Origin: Flaviflexus massiliensis
GTDB lineage: Bacteria > Actinomycetota > Actinomycetes > Actinomycetales > Actinomycetaceae
DNA length: 64,000 nucleotides
NCBI RefSeq assembly: GCF_001375495.1
Contig: NZ_LN831058.1
Location: 764,768-828,767 of the forward strand
Direction: 5' to 3'
The notes beneath the pieces are model-generated. The model saw only the letters and a list, made by a program, of their open reading frames with translations. It searched no databases and had not been told where the DNA came from. Shown here in pieces: positions 25,034-33,733 of the stretch (positions are counted from its first letter, which is position 1; each line of letters starts with the position of its first letter). The translations under genes were made by a program, and so were the position numbers.

Positions 25034-25491
25034 GAAAAACGCCCCTACCCCCAACCAAGTGGACAGGGGCACAATACTCGTGATGTAGCTATATTCGGTC
25101 TAGCCGCAAGTTTTCGCATGAGTGGCGATAGCGAGCCAAGGTAACACCCTCTCAATTCATGCATTGACACCAGGCCGGGTAAGGAGTCAGGTGAAGAAGC
25201 TGGTGGGGGTGGTTGAGATAATCGCGGCCGTCGAAGCCACCAGCTCATCAGCAAAATGAGAAATATCGATACCCACGAGAGCAAGCAGCCAGACAAGGTT
25301 CGTAGAAATCTAGGCCGACTCTGCCGTAACCACAGTGCGGACCACCGTACGCCCAAGGTGTGCAATCTGCATTGGCTTAGAAGCATTCCTGCGTTGACGG
25401 AAATATGCAGTATGAAATAAAGCTATTCACCTACATTCCGCACAAGATGCCGATATGGCGGCAATAAGTCATTTACTGAGAAGAAAAGACA
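25034..25491. other. Stretch without a recognisable gene
   Basis: 458 bp in which no reading frame on either strand resembles a protein family. A weak hairpin with 6-bp arms (GCCCCT ... AGGGGC) lies near 25042-25072 just after the HTH gene. Base composition is lower in GC than the core genome. Confidence 0.5.
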
Positions 25492-25659
25492 ATGGGGTTC
25501 TTTTTTCGCAAGCGTAAGAAACTCGGTAAAAACACTGCATTGAACATTTCAAAGTCCGGAACTTCAATCTCACGAAAGGCGGGCCCTGTTACTTTCAACA
25601 GTCGTGGATGCGGAAGTGTGCGTCTTGGCAAAGGGAAATCCTGGCGATTCAAACTCTAG
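25492..25659 (+). CDS. DUF4236-like small basic protein
   Basis: A 55-residue frame (ATG 25492 to TAG 25657-25659). It begins MGFFFRKRKKLGKNTALNIS and ends RGCGSVRLGKGKSWRFKL, closely matching the DUF4236 pattern: an aromatic and basic start, a central KSG-x-S-x-S-x-K motif and a terminal RGSxRxGKGxSWRxKL. DUF4236 proteins are common in prophages and conjugative elements; their function is unknown. It stands alone in otherwise gene-poor DNA. Confidence 0.75.
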   Translation: MGFFFRKRKKLGKNTALNISKSGTSISRKAGPVTFNSRGCGSVRLGKGKSWRFKL

Positions 25660-25751
25660 GCACACGCGAGGAGCTCGGCAGACGCGTTGCTTGATATTCT
25701 GAATCCAATCGATCGCCCCGCCCCTTTCTGTGAGGGAATGGGGCGGTTCTC

Positions 25752-25847
25752 TTAACTTCCGAGCAGTTTCGTCGATGCCTGCGTCCATGGTGCGCGAGAC
25801 TCCTGTTGCGACCAGTGAGTATTGCTCCGATTGGAAACCTGGACCAC
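25752..25847 (-). CDS. Possible 31-residue small protein
   Basis: GTG 25847 is preceded by AAGGAGGTGA with proper spacing, the frame runs 32 codons to TAA, and a hairpin (CCGCCCC/GGGGCGG, about 25721-25750) follows directly. The product (MVQVSNRSNTHWSQQESRAP...) matches nothing I know. The combination of a strong ribosome site, a stop and a terminator is the only support. Confidence 0.3.
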   Translation of the reverse strand: MVQVSNRSNTHWSQQESRAPWTQASTKLLGS

Positions 25848-26286
25848 TTCACCTCCTTCTTGTAGGGGTAGTGACAGATTGGGCAGGTGTGAGCATGTGG
25901 GCTGAGGTCCTTCACGCCTGGCATGCAACCGTGCTCGAGTTAACGACGCAACATGATGAAGTAGCAGCCGTTTATCAAGATCAGCCGTGCGACTGATGGG
26001 TGGGAAGGTAATTCAGTTTCGTATGGAACGTAAGTCTCAGCCTGCAATTTCCTTCGGTCTGTGACCGTTCTTCATGATTGCGGGCCATCGCACTCATGAA
26101 GTGCTAGAAAATTCAACAGCCAAGAGCGGCAATTGGGAACGATTTAGCTAACAAGTTGGTAGTGATATTGGGGGTAAGTCGGTAACTGGTTGCTGTCCTT
26201 TTTGGGACCTTTAGCATCTTTCATTCCAAAAGTGTGGTTTAGGTTGAATCCAAATCGCAATGAATGGTGAAAGGTTGGTCCTCGAC
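25848..26286. other. Intergenic region upstream of dmsA
   Basis: About 440 bp with no credible gene on either strand. It presumably contains the dmsA promoter, but no FNR-, ArcA- or NarL-type site could be identified with confidence. Confidence 0.4.
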
Positions 26287-28728
26287 ATGACCGAGGTGCT
26301 TGAGAAGAAAGTGAGCCGCCGATCATTTATGAAATGGTCGGGTGTTGTTGGTGGTACAACGGCGCTGGTGGGAACTGCGGCTCACCTTGGCGTGCCTTCG
26401 GCACGCAGTGCATCTATCGAAGGTGCTGAAGGGGTAGACAGGACCGTGTGGTCGGCGTGCCTCGTCAACTGTGGTTCACGTTGCCCACTGAGGTTGCAGA
26501 TCAAGGATGGAACTGTTGTTCGTGTCCTTCAGGACAACACTGGTGACGACACCTTGTGGAACCGTCAGATTCGCGCCTGCGTACGTGGACGTAACATGCG
26601 GCAGCGCATTTACAATCCCGATCGCATCAAGAAGCCACTCAAGCGAGTTGGAGGTAAACGAAGCGATGGGGAGTTCGTTGAGATCTCCTGGGATGAGGCA
26701 CTGGATCTCGTTGCAGAAAAGCTCCGTTATACCTATGACAAGTACGGGCCGGAAGCCGTCTACAAACAGTACGGATCCGGGGTGTGGAACGCCCACATCG
26801 CCAACTCCGGTGGCTGGGCAAGGCTATTCAACCTGCTTGGTGGGTATCTCGGGTATTACGGGAACTACAGCTACTTACAGATTTCCCAATGCACGCGCTA
26901 TTTCTACGGCTCTCCGGACGAACAGATCTCGAACTCGATTGAAGATGCGATCGAGAACTCAAAACTGCTCGTACTGTGGGGAAACAATCCGCTAGAGACC
27001 CGCATGTCAGGCGGTGGCATGACCTACATTGCGACCCTTGCCAAGAAGGCAGGGTTGCGCATGATTGTGGTCGATCCCCGGTACTCGGACTCGGCTTCCG
27101 TTCTTGCAGATGATTGGATTGCTCTCCGCCCAGGGACCGATGCGGCACTCGTCGCCGGTATGGCTCATGTCATGATTAGCGAGGGGCTTCAAGACCAAGA
27201 TTTTCTTGACAAGTACTGTGTAGGCTTCGATGAGGACCACATGCCCGAAGGCGCTCCAAAGAATGCATCGTACCGATCGTACATTGAAGGTAAGGGCGCA
27301 GATGGGGTTGAAAAGACTCCAGAATGGGCCGCTGAGATCACGGGCGTGCCGGCGGACAAGATACGTATGTTTGCTCGCGATGTTGCCCAAACCAAGCCTG
27401 TCAACATCGCCCAAGGCTGGGGGCCGCAGCGTCATGCGAATGGCGAGAACAATGCGAATGCCATCTATCTGCTGGCTGCGATGACTGGCAATGTCGGTAT
27501 CCCCGGTGGTGGCACGGGTGGGCGTGAAGGATACCTGTGGCCCTACACTCCGTGGATGGATGACGGTGTGAATCCGGTCGAAACCACGATCTCCTGCTAC
27601 AAGTGGACCGATGCAATTGAACGCGGTGAAGAACTTACAGCGGTACGTGATGGTGTGCGCGGTAAGGACAAACTCGATGTTGGCATCAAGTTTATGCTTG
27701 TTTATGGCTCCGCGATGCTGTCCAGTCAGCATGGTGACATCAACAGGACACGTGAAATCCTCGATGATGATACGAAGTGTGAGTTCATCGTGGGCATGGA
27801 CAACCAGATGACTTCATCCATGAAGATGTGTGATCTGGTTCTTCCCGATACGACCACAGCGGAACGTTGGGACATCATCCCGTCTGAATATACGGGCGAT
27901 GTTGCCTACGAGATCATGTCTGAGCGAGCTATCGAGCCGCTTTACGAGTCACGTCCTGCCATTGAGGTCACGGCCGCTATCGCAGAACGACTTGGCATTG
28001 GCGAAGAATTCTCCGAAGGGAAGAAATCTTCTGAGGATTGGGCTCGTTGGGTTCAGGATACTGCCAGGGAAAATAAGCCGGGTATGTTCCCAACCTTTGA
28101 AGAGCTACGGGAGCAGGGTGTGTTCCGTTACACGAGCCCTGACGGGCCGACGATTGCACTGAAATCTTTTAGGGATGATCCCGACGCGAACCCTCTCGAT
28201 ACTCCGTCAGGAAAAATTGAAATCTACTCCTCTAGGCTTGCTGAACTTGCTAACGACTGGGAGTTCCCTAACCCGATTCCAGGCGACGAGATCACTCCCA
28301 TTCCCGCCTATGTGGCCACACGTGAAGGCGTGGAAGAGGCGCGAACGAACAAGAAGTACCCACTGCAATGTATTGGACACCACTTCAAAGGTCGTACGCA
28401 CTCAACGTATGGGAACAACGCAAACCTGAAGGAGGCTCACAACCAGCGGGTTTGGATCAATCCTGTAGATGCCGGCCCGCGCGGCATCAAGTCAGACGAC
28501 CAGGTCACGATTTACAACGATCGAGGCAAGATCTCGATTCCCGCAATGGTTACTCCGCGAATCGTTCCTGGCGCGATCTCTGTTCCCCAAGGTGCCTGGA
28601 TCGACCTCGACAGCAAGGGTGTTGACCGCGGTGGTGCTGTCAACATGTTGACGAGTCTTCACCCGACACCGCTGGCAAAGGGTAATGGTCAGCACACTAA
28701 CCTTGTTCAGGTTGAGAAAGCCCAGTAG
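26287..28728 (+). CDS. dmsA: DMSO reductase-type molybdopterin oxidoreductase, catalytic subunit
   Basis: About 813 residues from ATG 26287 (an ATG at 26260 would add nine). A Tat signal peptide is present (VSRRSFMKWSGVVGG). CLVNCGSRCPL plus the later Cys in IRACVRGRNMR ligate the [4Fe-4S] cluster FS0, and the Ser of YGNYS is the likely Mo ligand. Long stretches such as GWGPQRHANGE, RDGVRGKDKLDV and LAKGNGQHTNLVQVEKAQ closely follow E. coli DmsA (814 residues). The family reduces DMSO and related S- or N-oxides outside the cytoplasmic membrane in anaerobic respiration. Unusually, no dmsB, dmsC or dmsD lies beside it. Confidence 0.9.
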   Translation: MTEVLEKKVSRRSFMKWSGVVGGTTALVGTAAHLGVPSARSASIEGAEGVDRTVWSACLVNCGSRCPLRLQIKDGTVVRVLQDNTGDDTLWNRQIRACVRGRNMRQRIYNPDRIKKPLKRVGGKRSDGEFVEISWDEALDLVAEKLRYTYDKYGPEAVYKQYGSGVWNAHIANSGGWARLFNLLGGYLGYYGNYSYLQISQCTRYFYGSPDEQISNSIEDAIENSKLLVLWGNNPLETRMSGGGMTYIATLAKKAGLRMIVVDPRYSDSASVLADDWIALRPGTDAALVAGMAHVMISEGLQDQDFLDKYCVGFDEDHMPEGAPKNASYRSYIEGKGADGVEKTPEWAAEITGVPADKIRMFARDVAQTKPVNIAQGWGPQRHANGENNANAIYLLAAMTGNVGIPGGGTGGREGYLWPYTPWMDDGVNPVETTISCYKWTDAIERGEELTAVRDGVRGKDKLDVGIKFMLVYGSAMLSSQHGDINRTREILDDDTKCEFIVGMDNQMTSSMKMCDLVLPDTTTAERWDIIPSEYTGDVAYEIMSERAIEPLYESRPAIEVTAAIAERLGIGEEFSEGKKSSEDWARWVQDTARENKPGMFPTFEELREQGVFRYTSPDGPTIALKSFRDDPDANPLDTPSGKIEIYSSRLAELANDWEFPNPIPGDEITPIPAYVATREGVEEARTNKKYPLQCIGHHFKGRTHSTYGNNANLKEAHNQRVWINPVDAGPRGIKSDDQVTIYNDRGKISIPAMVTPRIVPGAISVPQGAWIDLDSKGVDRGGAVNMLTSLHPTPLAKGNGQHTNLVQVEKAQ

Positions 28729-28752
28729 ATAAATCAACGCAATTTCAATTGG

Positions 28753-28795
28753 TCGGGTGGTTCGCACAGCATCATCAGCTGCGCGAACCACCCGA
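28753..28795 (+). terminator. dmsA terminator
   Basis: A 13-bp perfect inverted repeat (28753-28765 and 28783-28795) with a 17-nt loop, followed by TATTTAT, 24 bases after the dmsA stop. Confidence 0.8.
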
Positions 28796-28994
28796 TATTT
28801 ATCTTCAATGCGGGGCGGAAATCGATTGCTAACGTGGATTGACCCACCTATGCCTGCCGTGCTCAGCTCTCTCTGGCGCTTGTGGTTCCAATTGCCCGAC
28901 CTTGTCGTCCGAGAACCTTTCTTGTTGGAATCAGGAACATCGACCTGATCCAAGTCAGCGGAGTTTGCCGTCATATATTTGCATCATAAAAGCA

Positions 28995-29025
28995 GTAAGA
29001 CCCATCCGATCGGGACGGGCCTTAC
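28995..29025 (-). terminator. Minus-strand terminator without an evident gene
   Basis: The inverted repeat GTAAGrCCCrTCC has two A.C mismatches if transcribed rightward but G.U pairs if transcribed leftward, and the leftward RNA is followed by TGCTTTTATG. It therefore reads as a terminator for a leftward transcript, although no gene is recognised between it and 29413. Confidence 0.45.
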
Positions 29026-29413
29026 TCTGTATGACACTTGGGAAGTAATGTCGTACCTCAAACATTAGGGGCCGAAATCGGGGTCACCATGGGACTTTGG
29101 GCCGAATTTCCCACTGTCTTTGACAAGTGTGACGAAGAACAAGTCTCTCGTGCCGTGTGAAACATGGCGTTTGCTGTGAAATGTCTGAATGTGAGGGATT
29201 TCGCCAGTTTCCTGAGATTCACTGACAGGTCTGGCTGATGTGGAATTTCTATTGTCTGGAGGGTCGCGTGCTGATCAAGATAGAGCCGTGTCCAGTTGTT
29301 GTGTTATCTTCCAGAATAACTGGGCGCAATCATTGACCGATTTCGCTTCGGGGGCAAGTTTTTCGAAAACACGGAGCACGGTCAACTGCGAGCTGTTTTC
29401 TGTAAAGGACATC
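29026..29413. other. Intergenic region upstream of MFS gene
   Basis: About 390 bp with no protein-coding signal on either strand. The bases just before 29414 provide a ribosome site (AAAGGAC). No riboswitch fold was recognised. Confidence 0.4.
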
Positions 29414-30796
29414 ATGAACAAAACACAGGGTGAGCAGGTTTCGAACGAGGAAGCGGAGAGGGACGTGCTTGCGCGTTCCGAACGCCTCGAACGACTCCCT
29501 TTTACAAAGAAGCTAGGGAAGCTCCTTGGTACGTCTGGAATTGGCTGGGCGCTGGATGCGATGGACGTGGGTCTCATCTCTTTCATCGTCGCCGCCCTCG
29601 GCGAGCAGTGGATGCTGAGTGACTCCGAACGTTCCTGGATCATTTCTATCGGATTTGTTGGCATGGCCATCGGCGCAACCCTGGGCGGGTTGCTGGCCGA
29701 CAAAATTGGGCGACGCTCCGTCTTTGCCCTCACCCTGCTGATTTATGGCCTGGCAACGGGTGCTTCTGCGCTCGCCACCTCCGTGGGCGTGCTCCTGGTG
29801 TTTCGCTTCATCGTGGGCCTCGGTCTTGGTGCGGAGCTTCCTGTGGCTTCAACGCTCGTGTCCGAGTTCGCGCCAAAGAAGATCCGTGGCCGCATCATTG
29901 TTTGGCTCGAGGCATTCTGGGCGCTCGGCTGGATCCTTGCGGCTCTCATCGGTTACTTCGTGGTCGCTGGAAGTGACGATGGTTGGCGCTGGGGTCTCGT
30001 CATCGGAGCCGTCCCTGCACTCTATTCGCTCATCATTCGACTTCACGCTCCTGAGTCTGTTCGATTTTTGGAAACGAAGGGCAAGTACTCCGAGGCTGAA
30101 AAGATCGTTCAGGAATACGAAGAATCGGCGGGACCGGAGTACGCGTACACGGGTCCGACGGTCAACTCGGATGCCGATGCTGAAGCTTTGAAAGTGCCGC
30201 AGCCGGATAAGCATCTGACGATCTGGTCCCCATCTATGCGCAGGCGCACCATCGCCCTGTGGGTCATTTGGTTTGCAATCAACTTCTCCTACTACGGGGC
30301 CTTTACCTGGATCCCGTCGCTCCTTACCGCGCAGGGTTTCTCGCTTGTGAAATCCTTCGAATTTACCCTCATCATCACCCTCGCGCAGATCCCCGGGTAC
30401 GCGCTCTCTGCCTATCTGATTGAGAAGATTGGTAGGCGCAAAACCCTCGCGATCTTCCTCGCTGGATCTGCTCTAGCGGCAATTCTCTACGGCCAGGCGG
30501 GAAGCGAGTGGCAGATCATTGCCGCCGGCATGCTCCTCTCGTTCTTTAACCTCGGTGCCTGGGGCGCTCTCTACGCGATTGGGCCGGAGCTCTACCCAAC
30601 GACCGTGCGCGGCACGGGAACGGGTGCGGCAGCGGGCTTTGGTCGAATCGCTTCGATCCTGACACCGCTCCTTGTTCCGTTCTTTATTACCTGGGGCGGG
30701 AACGCCCTGACGTTCACGATCTTCTCGGCGGCCTTTGCGATTGCTGCTGGGGCGGCCTTCTTCCTGCCTGAGCAGAAGGGCAAGGCGATTAACTAG
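29414..30796 (+). CDS. MFS transporter, sugar/aromatic-acid porter type
   Basis: 460 residues from ATG 29414 (MNKTQGEQV), after AAAGGAC; the frame is open further upstream without coding character. Twelve hydrophobic helices are apparent. The loop 2-3 motif is GGLLADKIGRRSVF, repeated in the second half as LIEKIGRRKTLA, and PESVRFLETKGKYSEAEKI is typical of the sugar/aromatic-acid/niacin (NiaP, SV2-like) carriers. The substrate is not evident. It follows dmsA in the same direction but has its own terminator and 685 bp of separation. Confidence 0.85.
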   Translation: MNKTQGEQVSNEEAERDVLARSERLERLPFTKKLGKLLGTSGIGWALDAMDVGLISFIVAALGEQWMLSDSERSWIISIGFVGMAIGATLGGLLADKIGRRSVFALTLLIYGLATGASALATSVGVLLVFRFIVGLGLGAELPVASTLVSEFAPKKIRGRIIVWLEAFWALGWILAALIGYFVVAGSDDGWRWGLVIGAVPALYSLIIRLHAPESVRFLETKGKYSEAEKIVQEYEESAGPEYAYTGPTVNSDADAEALKVPQPDKHLTIWSPSMRRRTIALWVIWFAINFSYYGAFTWIPSLLTAQGFSLVKSFEFTLIITLAQIPGYALSAYLIEKIGRRKTLAIFLAGSALAAILYGQAGSEWQIIAAGMLLSFFNLGAWGALYAIGPELYPTTVRGTGTGAAAGFGRIASILTPLLVPFFITWGGNALTFTIFSAAFAIAAGAAFFLPEQKGKAIN

Positions 30797-30831
30797 CGTT
30801 GCTGCTCACGTCTCACTCGGGATGTGAGGAA

Positions 30832-30871
30832 GTGGTGTGGGGATCGCGTTCAAACGCGATCCCCACACCAC
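30832..30871. terminator. Strong convergent terminator
   Basis: A 17-bp perfect inverted repeat (30832-30848 and 30855-30871) with a 6-nt loop followed by TTT, between the MFS gene and the convergent marR-type gene. Confidence 0.85.
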
Positions 30872-30937
30872 TTTGCGTCAAGTTCCACTAGCTCTGAATC
30901 AACGATCTAGATCTCTGCCGCCGTGTCCGTGCGCCGG

Positions 30938-31450
30938 TTATCTGATCGAGCTGGTTGCGCTCGTGTCGAGGCTCCTGCCAACTTTGGTAAAGACGTTGAG
31001 GAGTGTCTCCACTTCATCCGGGTCGAGGAACTGAAGGAAGTTCTCTTCGACCTGTTGGGCATGAAGGCGGGCGGCGTTCCTGAACACGTCCTTGCCTTCT
31101 TGCGTGATCGTGGCGATTGTGGCCCTGCGGTCAGAATTCTCGATGTCGCGACAGACGAGTCCCTTCTCGACAAGGAGGCGGACGCGATAGGTGATGCGGG
31201 AGGGGGCAAAGACCATGCGGTCCGCAATCTCTCCCATCCTCATTGACCCGCCTGCCTCCATGAGAATCAGGAGCAGGTTGTAGTCGGAGAGGCTGAGGTC
31301 AGCTTCCTTCTTGAGGTCTCGTTCGAGACGGTCTTGGAGGAGGGCGGTTGCCTCCCAGTAGGCGCGCCACGCCTGCCTCGGAGTGTCCCGTTCGCGGTGG
31401 CTGGGGGTGACGGCTCTCGACCAGGGCTCAGCCGTGGAGGAGTTGCTCAA
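30938..31450 (-). CDS. MarR-family transcriptional regulator
   Basis: A 170-residue winged-helix regulator. LSLSDYNLLLILMEAGGSMRMGEIADRMVFAPSRITY forms the recognition region, and the wing carries ENSDRRATIATITQEGKDVF, the DxR motif of MarR proteins. It overlaps the FMN reductase gene by 23 bases and is transcribed after it, so it probably autoregulates the monooxygenase-reductase-marR operon in response to a small molecule or redox signal. Confidence 0.87.
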   Translation of the reverse strand: MSNSSTAEPWSRAVTPSHRERDTPRQAWRAYWEATALLQDRLERDLKKEADLSLSDYNLLLILMEAGGSMRMGEIADRMVFAPSRITYRVRLLVEKGLVCRDIENSDRRATIATITQEGKDVFRNAARLHAQQVEENFLQFLDPDEVETLLNVFTKVGRSLDTSATSSIR

Positions 31451-32117
31451 AGGGAATCACCTCGAGTTCCCCGGTCTCGGTTTCCTGCTTCTTCCTGGGT
31501 CTAGCCGGACGCCCCTCGAGCAGGTTTGCGAAAGCTTCACCTGCCTGGGAGATTCGGTGCTGGATCGGTGCGGTGCGAGTGGACTCGGACCCGCCCTCAA
31601 CCAGACCCCAGTCATCGGAGGCTGCGAACACGCTCATGGGTGCCACGAGTGCCTTGAGGTAGGCGAACAGGGGACGCATGGCCTGGTCGATCACGAGGGA
31701 GTGGCGGGCTGTTCCGCCGGTTGCTCCAAGAAGCACCGGGGTTCCCGCGAATTCGTCCTCGTCCACCAGGTCCCAGAAGGACTTGAAAAGTCCTGAATAG
31801 GAGGCCTTGAAGGTGGGAGAGACGGCAATGACGCCATCCGCCTCCATGACCTGATCGATTGCCTTCTGGAGTGCGGGAGAGTTGTTGTGGGCGATCAGTG
31901 CGTTGGAGATGTCGGTGGCGAGCAGTCGCAGCTCGATCACCTCAACCTCGGGGACAACACCGGACTCGGACAGGGCGTCGGTCGTGGCTGTTGCCAAGCG
32001 CTTGGCGAGCATGGCCGACTGTGACGGATCACCGAGCCCACCGGAAACGACCACAATGTGGCGTGCCTCCGGGGTGAACGGATCGGTTGATTCGGAAACG
32101 TTTTCGACGGCGACCAT
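31428..32117 (-). CDS. LLM-partnered FMN reductase, CE1759 family
   Basis: A 229-residue flavodoxin-fold NAD(P)H:FMN reductase (HIVVVSGGLGDPSQSAMLAKRL, GVIAVSPTFKASYSGLFKSF, VLLGATGGTARHSLVID). It fits the CE1759 family, which is always found beside a CE1758-type luciferase-like monooxygenase and supplies it with FMNH2. Its ATG overlaps the stop of the monooxygenase gene (TAATG). The C-terminal tail GRPARPRKKQETETG is basic and hydrophilic. Confidence 0.88.
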   Translation of the reverse strand: MVAVENVSESTDPFTPEARHIVVVSGGLGDPSQSAMLAKRLATATTDALSESGVVPEVEVIELRLLATDISNALIAHNNSPALQKAIDQVMEADGVIAVSPTFKASYSGLFKSFWDLVDEDEFAGTPVLLGATGGTARHSLVIDQAMRPLFAYLKALVAPMSVFAASDDWGLVEGGSESTRTAPIQHRISQAGEAFANLLEGRPARPRKKQETETGELEVIPFEQLLHG

Positions 32118-33301
32118 TAGTTCTTTCCCTTCTCAGCAGCAGCTGCCTCGAGCTTGGCGCGGCGTTCTTCAGCCTCAATCCAAGCCTGTGAACCTTCCGT
32201 ACCGCCGGCGACGGGAGCTTCGCCACGGCGTGCACGCTCAACAAGGAACTCGTGCGTGGGTGCCTCGGGAACATCGGCGGGACGGTTCTTCCTGAACTCT
32301 TCCTTCAGGACAGGGAGAACGTCCGAACCAAAGATATCGAGCTGCTCGAGGACGGTCTTCTGGGGCAAGCCCGCGTGGTCGATGAGGAACATCTGACGCT
32401 GGTAGTCGCCCACCCAGTCGCGGAACTCGAGGGTGCGGTCGATGACCTGCTGGGGTGAGCCCACGGTCAGAGGTGTCATCTCCATGAAGTCCTCCATCGA
32501 CGGACCGTGTCCGTAGACCGGTGCGTTATCGAAGTAGGGGCGGAACTGACGGACCGCTTCCTGGGAGTTCTTGTGCATGAAGGTCTGGCCACCGAGAGCG
32601 ACGTATGCCTGGTGTGCCTTGCCGTGACCGTAATATTCGTAGCGCTGACGGTACAGGCGGACCATGGCAATGACGTGTTCCTTGTTCCAGAAAATGTTGT
32701 TGTGGAAGAAACCATCACCGTAGTAGGCGGCCTGCTCAGCGATCTCGGGCGACCGGATTGAGCCGTGCCACACGAACGGCGCAACGTCGTCCAGGGGACG
32801 AGGGGTGGCCGTGAAGTTCGACAGGGGCGTGCGGTGCTTGCCCTGCCAGTCAACCTGTTCCTCGTGCCAGAGGCGGTGCAGCAGGTTGTAGTTCTCGACG
32901 GCGAGCTGAATGCCGGAGCGGATGTCCTTGCCGAACCAGGGGTAGACCGGGCCGGTGTTGCCGCGACCCATCGTGAGATCCACACGACCGTCGGCCAGGT
33001 GCTGCAGGTAGGAGTAGTCCTCTGCCAGGCGTACCGGGTCCATGGTGGTGATGAGGGTGGTGGCGGTCGAGAGGATGATCTTTTCGGTCTGAGCCGCCAG
33101 GTAGGCCAGCAGGGTGGGCGGGTTGCCCGGTGCTACGAAGGGCGGGTTGTGGTGCTGGCCTGTGGCGAACACGTCGAAGCCAACTTCTTCTGCATGCTTC
33201 GCGATTTCGACGGTGGCCTTGATGCGTTCGTTTTCGGTGGGGGTCTTGCCGGTTGTAGGGTCGGTGGTGATGTCACCAATGGTGAAAATTCCGAACTGCA
33301 T
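32117..33301 (-). CDS. Luciferase-like FMN-dependent monooxygenase, CE1758 family
   Basis: 394 residues from ATG 33301 (MQFGIFTIGDITTDPTTGKT), with AAGGA four bases upstream; an extension to 33337 lacks a ribosome site. A bacterial-luciferase TIM barrel is shown by ATGQHHNPPF, LSTATTLITTMDPVRLAEDY, LTMGRGNTGPVYPWFG and PFVWHGSI. It would oxidise an unknown organic substrate with FMNH2 and O2 supplied by the adjacent reductase. First gene of the operon with the reductase and the MarR regulator. Confidence 0.9.
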   Translation of the reverse strand: MQFGIFTIGDITTDPTTGKTPTENERIKATVEIAKHAEEVGFDVFATGQHHNPPFVAPGNPPTLLAYLAAQTEKIILSTATTLITTMDPVRLAEDYSYLQHLADGRVDLTMGRGNTGPVYPWFGKDIRSGIQLAVENYNLLHRLWHEEQVDWQGKHRTPLSNFTATPRPLDDVAPFVWHGSIRSPEIAEQAAYYGDGFFHNNIFWNKEHVIAMVRLYRQRYEYYGHGKAHQAYVALGGQTFMHKNSQEAVRQFRPYFDNAPVYGHGPSMEDFMEMTPLTVGSPQQVIDRTLEFRDWVGDYQRQMFLIDHAGLPQKTVLEQLDIFGSDVLPVLKEEFRKNRPADVPEAPTHEFLVERARRGEAPVAGGTEGSQAWIEAEERRAKLEAAAAEKGKN

Positions 33302-33733
33302 GATTCCTTGACTTTCCTCGCGGGTTCGCACAAACAAAGTATTTCAAATTTGAACTACTTTCTACAACGCAGAAGTGCTCAATCTATTCCCGAGCGCCTG
33401 TGAGCTGGCTAAGCAGGAGAGAAGTGATCACTCAAAGTAAAGATAAACGCAGGGTAAAGTGGCCGTTCCTGGATTTTTTTCAAAGTGTTTGCGAACCTGT
33501 TGGCAGGGTGTTGTTAGGAGGCTCTAGCTGGCATAGGTGCCGCTTCTCCGTTGTGGCCTTGGTCGGAGTCCACGATGTCTCACGGGTAGACACTCCTTGT
33601 TGATCTCTGGGAAGCTGAGAGTGCACATGCGCCCGTCCGAATCGATCGCCTGCTCGAACCATCATTGTGTGTCGGTGCCGAGCTTGGGTCGATGAAAGTG
33701 CGGCGTAAAATCATCATTGAGAGGTAGAAACAC
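33302..33733. other. Divergent regulatory region without genes
   Basis: About 430 bp between the monooxygenase operon and the ABM-domain gene. It must hold both promoters and presumably the MarR operator; GTATTTCAAATTTGAACTACTTTC (around 33338-33362) contains a short palindrome TTCAAATTTGAA that is a good operator candidate. Confidence 0.5.

Larger units (their letters stand above)
22777..26259. mobile_element. Decayed integrative element at tRNA-Thr
   Basis: The segment beginning at the tRNA-Thr 3' end carries an XRE repressor and an excisionase-like gene with divergent promoters, a broken replication-type gene, an IS3 insertion, an AlpA-like HTH fragment, a DUF4236 gene and long stretches without genes. 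Base composition is lower in GC than the flanks. No integrase and no second copy of the tRNA end were found before dmsA, so the right limit is a guess; it is best read as a remnant. Confidence 0.45.

Noticed and set aside
25649-25924. Minus-strand frame with CPICHYPYKKE, a zinc-finger-like motif
   Set aside because: The motif is isolated, the rest is Arg-rich and unlike any family, and it overlaps the DUF4236 stop and a better micro-ORF.
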